Of a DNA stretch of 64,000 nt, positions 17,042 to 26,112 are shown in pieces. The notes beneath the pieces were generated by a model that saw only the letters and a program-made list of their open reading frames with translations, did not search any database and was not told where the DNA came from. Positions within the stretch are counted from its first letter, which is position 1, and every line of letters starts with the position of its first letter. A program made the position numbers and the translations under genes. Where the stretch lies: positions 1-64,000 of the forward strand of contig NZ_MAPV01000013.1 in the NCBI RefSeq assembly GCF_001700505.1. The letters are read 5' to 3'. Source of the stretch: Streptomyces mutomycini. GTDB lineage: Bacteria; Actinomycetota; Actinomycetes; Streptomycetales; Streptomycetaceae.

Positions 17042-17785
17042 TCAGCCGTCGAGCAGCCGGTCGCGCAGCGCGCCGACCGTGGCGTCGGTGACCCCGAGCC
17101 GGCCGGTGACGTACCCGTGCACCGAGCCGTACTCGGCCGTCAGACCGGCGAGGAACAGGCGGATGACCTCCTTGGGTGCCCGCCCGTAGCCCGGCCAGGA
17201 CGGCGTGCGGCCGTCGTGGGCCGCAGTCCAGTCGGCGACCAGCAGCTCGGTGGCGGCCTCGGTGAGGGCGAAGTCCTCGGCCACGCCGTTCTCGTCGACG
17301 CCGAGCAGGGACAGCACCAGCGCGGCCACCAGACCTGTGCGGTCCTTCCCGGACGCGCAGTGGAAGACCAGGGGGCCCTCTGCCTCCGCGATCGTCTTCA
17401 GCGTCTGCCGCAGCTCCAGCGCCCCGTCCTCGGCGACCTCGGCGTAACGGTCGGCGAGATAGCGCCACGGGTCGAGTCCCGGGTCGATCACGGCCTGGTC
17501 GTAGGGGCGGTGCTCGATGCTCAGATTGAGGTAGGCGAACCGGTCGCTGACCGGGACCCGGCCCCTGGCCGCTATCTCCCACGGGTAGCGAAGATCGATC
17601 ACGGTACGGACACCGAGGGCGAGGAAGCGTTCCCAGTCGCTCCCTTCGAGCTTGGCGAGCGAGTCCGAGCGGTACAGCAGGCCGGGGCGGACCGTGCGGC
17701 CGTCCACGGACCTGCGGCCGCCCAGATCGCGGAAGTTGTGCAGCCGGTCGAACGAGATGCGTCTCTGTATGTCCACGCCGGTCAC
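17042..17785 (-). CDS. Tyrosine-protein phosphatase (Tyr_phosphatase3/MptpB type)
   Basis: A 247-residue member of the Cys-based phosphatase family related to mycobacterial MptpB. The P-loop HCASGKDRTGLVAALVLSLLGV (about residues 118-139) gives HC-x5-R with Cys and Arg in place. The N-terminal FDRLHNFRDLGG is the typical opening of this family. The start is GTG at 17785, with no strong competing start. Members dephosphorylate phosphotyrosine, sometimes phosphoserine or phosphoinositides. It sits beside the polysaccharide locus, where a Wzz-like protein is encoded, but that protein shows no tyrosine cluster, so a functional link is weak. Confidence 0.88.
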   Translation of the reverse strand: MTGVDIQRRISFDRLHNFRDLGGRRSVDGRTVRPGLLYRSDSLAKLEGSDWERFLALGVRTVIDLRYPWEIAARGRVPVSDRFAYLNLSIEHRPYDQAVIDPGLDPWRYLADRYAEVAEDGALELRQTLKTIAEAEGPLVFHCASGKDRTGLVAALVLSLLGVDENGVAEDFALTEAATELLVADWTAAHDGRTPSWPGYGRAPKEVIRLFLAGLTAEYGSVHGYVTGRLGVTDATVGALRDRLLDG

Positions 17786-17834
17786 AGTAATTCTGCGATG
17801 ATGCGGCGGGGATCAACCGGGCGCTGGGGGGCGT

Positions 17835-18566
17835 ATGTCGGATACGGGTACGGTGCTGCGCGAACTGCGCGGCGCACAGAAGTCGTCCAAGGGTGTCTCG
17901 CTCTACTCGCGCTACGTGAACCGGCCGGCCGGCCGCCTGCTCGCGGCGTGCGCGTACCGCGTGGGGCTGACGCCCAATCAGGTAACCATGACCAGTGCCG
18001 TGTTCACCTTCGCCGCGATCTCGGCCGTGGCGCTCGTGGAGCCGTCCTGGTGGCTCGGGGTGCTCGTCCACGCGGGACTGGCAGTCGGCTTCGCCTTCGA
18101 CTCGGCCGACGGGCAGCTCGCGCGGCTGACCGGTCGTGGCGGGCCGGACGGTGAGTGGCTCGACCATGTCGTGGACTGCGCGAAGATGATCCTCGTCCAC
18201 GCCGCCGTGCTGATCTCGTTCCACCGCTTCGGCGGCCTGCCCGGCGAGGGCTGGCTCCTGCTGCCGCTCGGCTTCCTCTTCGTCGCCGTGCTCGCCTTCT
18301 GCGCGGGACTGCTCCGGGAGCAGCTCGGCAAGGCGGCGGCCCGCACCGCACCGGCCGCCACGGGCCCCGCAGCCCCGGTGTCCCGGGTGCGGGCCGTGGC
18401 GCTGCTGCCCGCGGACTACGGGGTCTTCTGCCTGGTCTTCCTGCTGCTCGGCGCACCGGGGGCCTTCAGGGCCGGGTACGCCGCGCTCGCGGCCGTGCAC
18501 GCCCTGTTCCTCGTGGCGTTCCTCGTCAAGTGGTTCAGGGAGCTGAAAGCGCTCCGTCCCGGCTGA
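17835..18566 (+). CDS. CDP-alcohol phosphatidyltransferase family protein
   Basis: A 243-residue membrane enzyme expected to transfer a phospho-group from a CDP-alcohol or CDP-lipid to an alcohol acceptor. The full CDP-OH-P motif is present: D89, D92, G93, A96, R97, G106, D110 and D114 in FDSADGQLARLTGRGG and the following GEWLDHVVD. Around six membrane helices follow the pattern of the family. The next gene, convergent with a 32-nt overlap, encodes a nucleotidyltransferase of the glycerol-3-phosphate cytidylyltransferase type, which could make the CDP-activated donor. Together they may decorate a polymer or build an unusual phospholipid; the substrate is unknown. Confidence 0.85.
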   Translation: MSDTGTVLRELRGAQKSSKGVSLYSRYVNRPAGRLLAACAYRVGLTPNQVTMTSAVFTFAAISAVALVEPSWWLGVLVHAGLAVGFAFDSADGQLARLTGRGGPDGEWLDHVVDCAKMILVHAAVLISFHRFGGLPGEGWLLLPLGFLFVAVLAFCAGLLREQLGKAAARTAPAATGPAAPVSRVRAVALLPADYGVFCLVFLLLGAPGAFRAGYAALAAVHALFLVAFLVKWFRELKALRPG

Positions 18567-18984
18567 CGAGCACGTCCAGCGCCCGGCGCAGCTGGGTGCT
18601 GGACGTGTGCACGGTGTACGGGAAGTAGACGACCTCCACCCCGACCGCGGCGAAGTCCCGCTCCAGGCGATGGCCCTTCTCCGTGCCACGCCAGTCGTCG
18701 CCCTTGAAGATGACGTCGAAGCGGACCTGCTGCCAGGTCTCGACCTTGTCCGGAACGGTCTCCACGAACGCCGCGTCCACGTAACGCACGCTGCGCACGA
18801 TCTCCAGCCGTTCGGGCAGCGGGATCACCGGTGTGTGGCCCTTGGCCAGCGCGGCCATCTCGTCGGAGACGACTCCGGCCACCAGGTAGTCGCACTGACT
18901 GCGGGCGTGCCGCAGGATGTTCAGGTGTCCTACGTGGAACAGGTCGTACACCCCCGGCGCGTAACCGACTCTGTGCTGCACCAT
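18535..18984 (-). CDS. Cytidylyltransferase-like nucleotidyltransferase (TagD family)
   Basis: A 149-residue single-domain nucleotidyltransferase. GVYDLFHVGHLNILRHAR (about residues 11-28) contains the HxGH motif. VIFKGDDWRGTEKG resembles the substrate loop and YTVHTSSTQLR is the S/T-S-T-x-L/I-R motif. This pattern matches glycerol-3-phosphate cytidylyltransferase (TagD) and relatives. The ATG at 18984 is preceded by GGGGGGAGAGAA, a strong site, so the longer frame was rejected. It is divergent from the glycosyltransferase gene with a short promoter gap and convergent with the CDP-alcohol transferase. Supply of a CDP-alcohol donor for the polysaccharide locus is a reasonable inference. Confidence 0.85.
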   Translation of the reverse strand: MVQHRVGYAPGVYDLFHVGHLNILRHARSQCDYLVAGVVSDEMAALAKGHTPVIPLPERLEIVRSVRYVDAAFVETVPDKVETWQQVRFDVIFKGDDWRGTEKGHRLERDFAAVGVEVVYFPYTVHTSSTQLRRALDVLVSRDGALSAP

Positions 18985-19099
18985 TTCTCTCCCCCCACGG
19001 TGGAACTGGTGCAACGACCTTACTGTGAAGAACACTTGTGCATCCCGTGAACGGATAAGCTCGGAGAAGAGGCTGTTCCGGGGGGAAGGCGATCATCCG

Positions 19100-20392
19100 T
19101 TGTCCGCTGCTGAGCATCAGAGACCGTTCGAAAACCGCCACCTTCTCGTGGTCTCCACCAACTACGCTCCCGAGCTGACGGGCATAGGCCCGTACGCCAC
19201 GCAGCTCGCCGAGCACTGGGCGGCGTCCGGGGCCAGGACCGAGGTCCTGACGGGTATGCCGCACTACCCCGCCTGGAGCGTGGACGAGCGGTACCGGGGG
19301 CTGTGGCGCAAGGAGGAGAACCGTGAGGGGGTGCGCGTGCACCGGCGCAGACACTATGTGCCGCCCCGTCAGACGGCCCTGCGCCGGGCCGCGTTCGAGG
19401 CATCCGTCCTCGTCCACGGGATCCTCGCTCCGCCGCCCGGCCGCCCGGACGCGGTGATCTCCCAGATGCCGAGCCTCGCGGGCGGCGTGATCGCCGCCCG
19501 GCTGGCGCGCCGTCACCGCGTCCCCCACATACCCGTCGTCCAGGACCTGATGGGCGCCGCCGCCGCGCAGAGCGGCATCCGCGGGGGAGGCAGGGCGGCG
19601 GCCGTCGCCGCGAAGGCCGAGCGTCACGCACTGCGCGGAGCCGCCCTCGTCGGCGTCATCCACGAGAGCTTCGTGGACGGCGTCACCGCCCTCGGAGTGG
19701 ACCCAGGACGCATCCGGGTGGTTCCCAACTGGACTCATGTGCAGCCCCCTTCGGCCGACCGCGCAGCCACCCGCGCCAGGCTGGGCTGGGCCGAGGACAC
19801 CCCCGTACTGCTGCACTCCGGGAACATGGGCCTCAAGCAGGGGCTCGACGTCCTGGTCGGCCTCGCACGTCTGGCCCCGGACATCCGGGTCGTCCTGATG
19901 GGCGACGGCAACCAGCGCGACGGACTGCGCGAGCGGGCCGCGGGCCTGCCCAACCTCGAATTCCTCCCGCCGGCGGGCGCCGACGACTTCACCGATGTGC
20001 TCGCCGCCGCCGATGTGCTCGCGGTGACCCAGCGGGCATCCGTACTCGACATGAGCGTGCCGTCCAAGCTCACCTCCTACTTCGTCTCCGGACGCCCCGT
20101 CGTCGCCTCGGTGGCCGGTGAGGGCGGCACCGCCGACGAGGTGCGCCGCTCGGGCGCGGGCGTCCTCGTGCGCCCCGAGGACCCGGCCGCGCTCCTCGCC
20201 GCCGTACGCCGGCTGGCCGCCGAGCCCGCGGCGGCGGAGGCACTGGGCGCGCACGGGCCGCACTACGTCGCACAGCACCTGAGCAGGGAGGCGGGCCTCG
20301 CCCGCTTCGACGCCCTGCTCACCGAGGCACTCGGGGACGCAGGAACCGGCGCCACGCGAACCGGGGACACACGAGGGGGAGCACACCCATGA
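19100..20392 (+). CDS. Glycosyltransferase family 4, WbuB/WcaI-like
   Basis: A GT-B fold glycosyltransferase of about 430 residues. LLVVSTNYAPELTGIGPYATQLAEHW at the N-terminus is the acceptor-domain opening seen in colanic acid WcaI and WbuB proteins. The C-terminal donor domain has LLHSGNMGLKQGLDVLVGLA and VLAVTQRASVLDMSVPSKLTSYFVSGRPVVAS, matching the nucleotide-sugar site. I chose TTG at 19100, preceded by GGGGGGAAGG at 11 nt; the frame is open back to GTG at 19025, which lacks a ribosome binding site, so the start is uncertain. The stop overlaps the Wzz-like gene by 4 nt. It likely adds a sugar during repeat-unit assembly. Confidence 0.88.
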   Translation: MSAAEHQRPFENRHLLVVSTNYAPELTGIGPYATQLAEHWAASGARTEVLTGMPHYPAWSVDERYRGLWRKEENREGVRVHRRRHYVPPRQTALRRAAFEASVLVHGILAPPPGRPDAVISQMPSLAGGVIAARLARRHRVPHIPVVQDLMGAAAAQSGIRGGGRAAAVAAKAERHALRGAALVGVIHESFVDGVTALGVDPGRIRVVPNWTHVQPPSADRAATRARLGWAEDTPVLLHSGNMGLKQGLDVLVGLARLAPDIRVVLMGDGNQRDGLRERAAGLPNLEFLPPAGADDFTDVLAAADVLAVTQRASVLDMSVPSKLTSYFVSGRPVVASVAGEGGTADEVRRSGAGVLVRPEDPAALLAAVRRLAAEPAAAEALGAHGPHYVAQHLSREAGLARFDALLTEALGDAGTGATRTGDTRGGAHP

Positions 20393-22077
20393 CGCACCAG
20401 ATCCGTCCCCTGGACGACCAGGACGAACCGGCGTTGCTGCGCGACCAGTTCCGCCAGCTCCTGCGCTACCGGGCGCTGCTCGCCGGCGGCATCGTCGCGG
20501 GCCTTCTCGGCGGTGGTCTCCTCGCCCTGAGCGGCGACGACACCTACACGGCCACCGGCGAGGTGCAGGTGCGGTCCGCCACCGCGGATCCCTTCTCCAC
20601 CGGAGCGTCCGCCGACAAGGGCATCAACATCGGCTCAGAACGGCAGACCGCGGTCAGTGACACCGTGGGCGACCTGGCCGCCGGGACCCTGCTCAAGAAG
20701 GGCGACGACGTCACCGCCCGCAAGCTGCTCACCGGCCTCCAGGTCACCAACCCGCCCAACACCCTGACCCTCCGCTTCTCCTACACCGGCGCATCCCCCG
20801 AGCAGGCCCGGGTCCGCGCGGAAGCCCTGGCCAACGGCTACCTCGCCCACCGCAAGGCGCGCACCCAGGAAAGCATCGACAACATGGCGAACGGCTACCG
20901 CGCCCAGCTCGAACCGCTGGAGGAGAAGCGCGACCTGCTGGAGGAACGGACCGGAGTCGGTGCCGAGGACGACGTCAGCAGCGCACGCGCCAACATCATC
21001 GTCTCCATCTCCGAACTGAGCCGGAAGATCTCCGAACTCAAGGCACTCGACACCACCCCCGGCTACCTCAACAAGAAGCCCGTCGCCCCAACCGAGCCCG
21101 CGGGCGCCGGTCTCCCGCTGCTCCTGGGGCTCGGCGCGGTCGTCGGCCTCGCCCTCGGACTGCTGCTTTCCTGGGTGCGTCTCGTCTTCGACCCCGCCGT
21201 GCGCTCCCCCCGCGAACTCGTCCGCTCCCTCGGGGCACCGCTGCTCGGCACCCTGCCCAGGGAACGCGCCGCCGCCGGCGCCCTGCTCGCCATCGGGCGC
21301 AGCGGTTCCCGGCTCGCCGAGGAGTACCGAGCGGTCGCCTTCCGGCTCGCCTACGACCCGTCGTTCGCGGAGAGGCGCCGGCTCCTGGTCACCGCCCCGC
21401 GGGGGGACAACGCCGCTGCGGCCGCCGCGGCGGTCAACCTGGCCGCCGCCTTCGCCGAGATGGGCCGCGACGTCCTGCTCGTGGAGGCCGACCTGCGCAC
21501 CCCCTCGCTGGCCCGTGACCTGGGGCCGGCCGCCCATGAGGTCCGGCCGCCGAGCTGGGCCGCCGACGAGAAGGACCGCAGCTGGCCGGCGGGCGGCCGC
21601 TCCAACGTCGACGTGCCGGGGTCCGGGGCGTTCGCGCTGGTGGCGGGGACCATGGCGGACAACGTGCCGCGCGCCCTGACCTCCGCGTCCGTCGGCAGGA
21701 TCGTCGCCGAGGCCGACCGCCCCGGCGCCGTGGTCATCGTCCTCGCCCCGCCGGTGCTGTCGTACGCCGACGCGGTCGCCCTCGTCGACCGGGTCGAGGG
21801 CGTCGTGATCGTCTGTGACCCGCGCGAGGTGCACCGCAGCGACCTGGAACGCATCCGGGAGATCATCGGAGCCTCCGGCGGCTCGGTGCTCGGCGCCCTG
21901 CTCCACTCCGGCCGGGGCCGGCTGGGCCGCACCGAACGCCGGACCGAGCCCGGCCGGCGCCGGGGCGGCCGTGGGCCGGGCGCTCCGGCCCTCGAAGCGG
22001 ACGCGCCGGAGATCACCCGGAATCCGGACGAGACCATGGGGCTGCGCTCCTTCACCCTCCCGGGGGCGCACCGGTGA
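20389..22077 (+). CDS. Wzz-like polysaccharide co-polymerase with degenerate kinase domain
   Basis: A 562-residue protein with Wzz topology: membrane helices at about residues 30-50 and 240-262, a periplasmic-side region with coiled-coil tendency (DLLEERTGVG to ISELSRKISEL), and a cytoplasmic domain resembling a bacterial tyrosine kinase. In BY-kinases the cytoplasmic P-loop carries G-K-S/T. Here the matching place, near residues 334-345, reads VTAPRGDNAAAAAAAVNLA and lacks the Lys. The Walker A' strand VLLVEADLRTPSL is retained. The C-terminus has no tyrosine cluster. It is therefore probably a catalytically dead, structural regulator of chain length. It is coupled by ATGA/GTGA overlaps to the glycosyltransferase and flippase. 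Confidence 0.85.
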   Translation: MTHQIRPLDDQDEPALLRDQFRQLLRYRALLAGGIVAGLLGGGLLALSGDDTYTATGEVQVRSATADPFSTGASADKGINIGSERQTAVSDTVGDLAAGTLLKKGDDVTARKLLTGLQVTNPPNTLTLRFSYTGASPEQARVRAEALANGYLAHRKARTQESIDNMANGYRAQLEPLEEKRDLLEERTGVGAEDDVSSARANIIVSISELSRKISELKALDTTPGYLNKKPVAPTEPAGAGLPLLLGLGAVVGLALGLLLSWVRLVFDPAVRSPRELVRSLGAPLLGTLPRERAAAGALLAIGRSGSRLAEEYRAVAFRLAYDPSFAERRRLLVTAPRGDNAAAAAAAVNLAAAFAEMGRDVLLVEADLRTPSLARDLGPAAHEVRPPSWAADEKDRSWPAGGRSNVDVPGSGAFALVAGTMADNVPRALTSASVGRIVAEADRPGAVVIVLAPPVLSYADAVALVDRVEGVVIVCDPREVHRSDLERIREIIGASGGSVLGALLHSGRGRLGRTERRTEPGRRRGGRGPGAPALEADAPEITRNPDETMGLRSFTLPGAHR

Positions 22078-23318
22078 GAGCCCGGACCGCGATCCTCTGC
22101 TCGGTCGCGGACCAGGGCGTGGCCGCGCTCACCAACATCCTGGTGCTCGTGGCCGCGGCCCGGCTCTCCACCCTGGCCGACTTCGCCCGCTTCTCCGCGG
22201 TCTACCTCGTCTTCACGGTGCTGCTGGGCGTCTTCGGCGCGTACACCGGGCAGCCGCTGGTCCTCCGGCGCGGCGCGGGCGAGGACACCAGGGGGGCCTG
22301 CCGCTCGGCCGTCGTGTTCACCGTCGGGGCCTCGGCCGCTCTCGGCGCTCTGCTCGCCGCCGTCTGCCTGTTCGTCCCGGGTGGCACCGCCCGCGCCCTC
22401 GTGATGCTCGGCCTCGTCCTGCCCGTCGTCATGGGACAGGACGCCCTGCGCTACGCCTTCTCCACCCTCCAGCGGCCCCATCTCGCGCTGGGCGCCGACC
22501 TGTTGAGGCTGGTCTGCGTCCTCGCCGCGCTGTCCGTGCAGGAGCACGGGGCCGCCCCCGCCCGGCTGATCGCGGTCTGGGGGCTGTCCGCCCTGCCGGC
22601 CCTCCTGCTGTCAGCCGTGCTGCTGCACCGCTCGACGGCCGGGACCCCGCTGCTGCTGCGCCCGTTGCTGCGGCGCGGCCACCTGGGGCAGCGGTTCGTC
22701 GTCGAGTTCGGTGTCGGCAACGCGACCAGCCAGCTCTCCGTCCTCGGCCTCGGGGCCGTCGGCAACCCGCTCCTGGTCGGTGCCCTGCGCGGGGCGACCA
22801 CTCTGTTCGGCCCGCTCAACGTGCTGTTCACCTCCGCCACGTCCTTCGGCCCGCCGCTGCTGAGCCGCATCGGCGACGAGCGGCGCCGGACACGGGCCAC
22901 CGCGGGACTCGCCGCCGTACTCGCCGCCACCGCCGCGCTCTGGGCCACCGCACTGGCCCTGCTGCCCGAGGCGGCGGGACGCGAACTCCTCGGTGAAACC
23001 TGGCCGGCGGCCGCCGCCCTGCTCCCGGCGACCGGCAGCCAGTACGCGGCGATGGCCGTGGGCACGTGCGGGCTGCTCGCCCTGCGCGTGCTCGACCCAC
23101 GCACGACGCTGAGCATCCAGGTGGTCTTCTCGCTCACCGCCGTGGCGTTCATGGCAGGGGGCTACGCCCTCGGCGGGGTCCCCGGAGCCGCCTGGGGCCT
23201 GTGCCTCGGATCGGTCTGCAAGGCCGCCGCCACCTGGACCAGGGTGGCCCGGCTGCGCCGCCGCAAGCCGGCGCCCGACGAGACCGTCACCGCCGACGCG
23301 CTGCCCTCTGCTCCTTGA
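22074..23318 (+). CDS. Polysaccharide flippase-like membrane protein (Wzx type)
   Basis: A 414-residue protein with about twelve hydrophobic segments and few conserved motifs, as is usual for Wzx/MOP-superfamily flippases. The N-terminal RTAILCSVADQGVAALTNILVLVAAARLSTLADFARF resembles the first two helices of oligosaccharide exporters. GVGNATSQLSVLGLGAVGNPLLVGALRGA marks the start of the second half. The GTG at 22074 overlaps the co-polymerase stop. Position between a Wzz-like and a Wzy-like gene supports export of lipid-linked repeat units. It overlaps the convergent polymerase gene by 32 nt. Confidence 0.8.
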   Translation: MRARTAILCSVADQGVAALTNILVLVAAARLSTLADFARFSAVYLVFTVLLGVFGAYTGQPLVLRRGAGEDTRGACRSAVVFTVGASAALGALLAAVCLFVPGGTARALVMLGLVLPVVMGQDALRYAFSTLQRPHLALGADLLRLVCVLAALSVQEHGAAPARLIAVWGLSALPALLLSAVLLHRSTAGTPLLLRPLLRRGHLGQRFVVEFGVGNATSQLSVLGLGAVGNPLLVGALRGATTLFGPLNVLFTSATSFGPPLLSRIGDERRRTRATAGLAAVLAATAALWATALALLPEAAGRELLGETWPAAAALLPATGSQYAAMAVGTCGLLALRVLDPRTTLSIQVVFSLTAVAFMAGGYALGGVPGAAWGLCLGSVCKAAATWTRVARLRRRKPAPDETVTADALPSAP

Positions 23319-24828
23319 ACGTGCTGATCAGCAGCAGACACAGCGCGGCGATGGCCAGCTTCCCCGCCGCCTGCAGGAGCGGGCCGCGCAGCAGGATGAA
23401 GGTGTATCCGGCGATCAGCGGCGCGGCGATGGCCAGCACGCTCCCGGGGCCGGGTCCCGCCCGGGTGACGGCCAGCGCGTACCGGCGGTCGGTGCGCGCC
23501 ACCGAGTAACCGATCAGTGCGAGCCCGCCGATCACCCCGGAGGCGCCGAAGTCGACCCAGAACTCGGTCCACAGCGGGGCCGAGAGGTTGGTCATCCGCA
23601 GCCCCATCCACTGCCCGACCCGGACCCCGGTGTCCTCCGGCTTCCCGCTCCACACCGCGCGCGGCACGAAGAACAGTGCGGAGCCCGTCAGTTGGCGGCC
23701 GTAGGTGTGGCCCCGGGTGTCGACCCACGAGATGGTGTTGGCGAACATCACCATCTGGTCGTAGTCCTTGGTCACCAGCGGCTCGAAGACCGAGGCCGAC
23801 TGTGCGGGCCGCTGTGCTTCGTCGTCGTACCGGAACTTGTCGGCGTACGGGAACACCACCAGTGCCCCCACCACCCCCGTCGCCAGCACCATGCGGTAGA
23901 TCGCCGCACTGCTCGGGAACGCGGTGAACACGAAGGCCATCAGCACCGTCAGGAACCAGTAACGGGCGTTGGAGACCGGATTGTTCACCACAAGGTTCAG
24001 CGCCACCAGTGCCACCCACACGAGCGCCGTCGACGGGGTGCGCCGGGCCCGGTAGGAGGTTGCCAGACGGCGGGTGTAGAAGAGCAGCGCCAGCAGTGCC
24101 GGGACCTGGCCGAAGCCTTTGATGAACGCCGAGCCGACATTGGACCCTTCCGAGACCACCCCGCTCGCCGCGACGGTCTCGTTGATCTCCTGCCGGCTGG
24201 AGAAGAAGACCGAGGGCCCGCCCAGCTTCATCACGTAGAACGCGCTCGCCGCGAACGCCAGCAGCACCAGCAGTCGCAGCCGCAGCGGATGGGCCACGGC
24301 CGGTCCTCCGCCCGGGCTCCGCGCGGAGGGCGTACGGCGCCGCAGCGGGCGCCGAGAGGCCAGCAGCGCCCCCAGGTCGAAGGCGGCACACCCCACCAGG
24401 ACCATCGCGATGGCCGTGATCAGGTCCTGGCGCGGTCCCACCATCGGCGTCGGCGTCTGCCCGATCACCACCTGGGCGAACGGCGCCACGCCCATCGCGA
24501 TGTACACGAACATCCAGAAGACGCCCTGGAGCAGCCGCCGCCGGGTGGAGAGGATCATCGTCGCCAGCCGGGCCCCCGCATAGCAGGTCAGCACCAACTG
24601 GAGCCAGTACGCGGTGTCCCGGACCCCGCTGCCGGGCTGGGCGGCGATCACCGCGGGCAGGAAGCACACCAGGCCGAGGATGAGCGGCACGGACAGGGCC
24701 CGCGACAGCATCGACCAGACGATCGGCCGCTCGGGCGGCTCCGGGACGCCACCTTGGGCCCGTGCCCACTCCGGACGCGCGACCGCGCGGGCGGCCCCCT
24801 CCTGCGCCGATGTGTGCACCGACGTCAT
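23287..24828 (-). CDS. O-antigen polymerase-like membrane protein (Wzy type)
   Basis: A 513-residue polytopic protein with around eleven to twelve membrane helices. A large extracytoplasmic loop between RYDDEAQRPAQSASVFEP and LWTEFWVDFGASGVIGGL contains TGSALFFVPRAVWSGKPEDTG, a pattern typical of Wzy and oligosaccharide repeat polymerases. Sequence identity in this family is low, so topology and context carry the call. The ATG at 24828 follows GGGGGGGCGC. It is divergent from the glycosyltransferase at 24937 and convergent with the flippase. It would polymerise repeat units on the outer face of the membrane. Confidence 0.8.
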   Translation of the reverse strand: MTSVHTSAQEGAARAVARPEWARAQGGVPEPPERPIVWSMLSRALSVPLILGLVCFLPAVIAAQPGSGVRDTAYWLQLVLTCYAGARLATMILSTRRRLLQGVFWMFVYIAMGVAPFAQVVIGQTPTPMVGPRQDLITAIAMVLVGCAAFDLGALLASRRPLRRRTPSARSPGGGPAVAHPLRLRLLVLLAFAASAFYVMKLGGPSVFFSSRQEINETVAASGVVSEGSNVGSAFIKGFGQVPALLALLFYTRRLATSYRARRTPSTALVWVALVALNLVVNNPVSNARYWFLTVLMAFVFTAFPSSAAIYRMVLATGVVGALVVFPYADKFRYDDEAQRPAQSASVFEPLVTKDYDQMVMFANTISWVDTRGHTYGRQLTGSALFFVPRAVWSGKPEDTGVRVGQWMGLRMTNLSAPLWTEFWVDFGASGVIGGLALIGYSVARTDRRYALAVTRAGPGPGSVLAIAAPLIAGYTFILLRGPLLQAAGKLAIAALCLLLISTFKEQRAARRR

Positions 24829-24936
24829 GCGCCCCCCCGGGATCAGTGAACCGCTGAACACTCTAACGAATCAGCCCACTTGAGGGGGCGCGATGACTAC
24901 CCTGTGAATTATTGGCCGCAGTCGAGGGGAACTCTG

Positions 24937-26100
24937 GTGAAAGTCCTGCACGTTGTCACGCTCCACACCCCGGACCATGCCTTCGGCGGGCCGACCCGGG
25001 TGGCGTTCAACCTCTCCAAGGTCCAGCGGGCGAACGGCGACGACGCACGCGTCATGGCCCTCGGCGACGGCTTCCCCGGCGGTGTACTGCCGAGCCACGT
25101 GGAGGGAGTTCCCGTCCACCTCTTCCAGGCGCGGCACCTGCTCCCGATGTTCGAGGTCAGTGGCATCACCTCCGCCGCGCTGCTGCGCACCGCACGCCGC
25201 ATGATGCGCGGCGCCGACCTCGTGCACGTCCATCTGATGCGGGACCTGGTGACCCTGCCGGCGGCGCTCCTCGCGCTCGCGACCCGCACACCCCTTGTCG
25301 TCCAGACCCACGGCATGATCGACCCCACCGAGAAGAAGGTCGCCCAGCTCACCGACGTCCTCGGGGTCCGCAAGGTGCTGCGCGAGGCCGACGCCGTCCT
25401 GCACCTCACCGAGATGGAGCGGGTCGACGTGAACGCCGTCGCCGCCCCCGTACCGCTCACCCGTACCGTACGGCTGGTCAACGGTGTTCGCCCGCAGGAG
25501 CGCAAGCCCGCCCGCGACCCCGGCCGCCCCCCGACCGTGCTGTACCTCGCCCGCATCCAGGAGCGCAAGCGGCCCGAGGACTTCGTCGCCGCGATGCCGC
25601 ACGTCCTCGCCCGCCACCCGGACGCCCGCTTCGTGCTGGCCGGCCCGGACACCGGCGCGCTGGCCGGCACCCTCGCCCTCGCCCGGAAGCTGGGCGTCAC
25701 GGACTCCCTCGACCATGTGGGCCCGCTGGAGCACGACGAGGTCCTCGCCGCCGGGCGCGAGGCCGATGTGTACGTACTGCCGGCGATCGAGGAGCCGTTC
25801 CCGGTCTCGGTCCTGGAGGCGATGTCGGTCGGCACTCCGGTCGTCATCACCCGCACCTGCGGGCAGGGCCCCGATGTGTCGGGGGCCGGTGCGGGCCGGG
25901 TCATCGACAGCCGGGTCGGCGAGGACGCGGCCAACGCCCGTAAGGTCGCCGACGCGATCCTGGAGCTGCTGGAGCCGGAGGCCGCCGAGCAGGCGGGCAA
26001 GGCCGCCTGGCAGCTGGTCAACGACCAGTTCACCATCGAGGCCGTCACCGCCACCCTCCGGCGGACCTACGAGGACGTGGTCCGCCGGAGGCGAGGGTGA
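24937..26100 (+). CDS. Glycosyltransferase family 4
   Basis: A 387-residue GT-B glycosyltransferase. The N-terminal KVLHVVTLHTPDHAFGGPTRVAFNLSKVQRANGDD gives the Gly-rich acceptor loop. The donor half has VLYLARIQERKRPEDFVAAMPHV and VYVLPAIEEPFPVSVLEAMSVGTPVVITRTCGQG, with the E-x7-E retaining motif in EEPFPVSVLE. The GTG at 24937 follows GAGGGGAACTCTG and starts the first beta strand correctly. Divergent promoter space of about 108 nt separates it from the polymerase. It ends 13 nt before the convergent GT2 gene. Sugar specificity is unknown; fucose is one option given gmd and fcl. Confidence 0.9.
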   Translation: MKVLHVVTLHTPDHAFGGPTRVAFNLSKVQRANGDDARVMALGDGFPGGVLPSHVEGVPVHLFQARHLLPMFEVSGITSAALLRTARRMMRGADLVHVHLMRDLVTLPAALLALATRTPLVVQTHGMIDPTEKKVAQLTDVLGVRKVLREADAVLHLTEMERVDVNAVAAPVPLTRTVRLVNGVRPQERKPARDPGRPPTVLYLARIQERKRPEDFVAAMPHVLARHPDARFVLAGPDTGALAGTLALARKLGVTDSLDHVGPLEHDEVLAAGREADVYVLPAIEEPFPVSVLEAMSVGTPVVITRTCGQGPDVSGAGAGRVIDSRVGEDAANARKVADAILELLEPEAAEQAGKAAWQLVNDQFTIEAVTATLRRTYEDVVRRRRG

Positions 26101-26112
26101 GGGATCGGCCCG

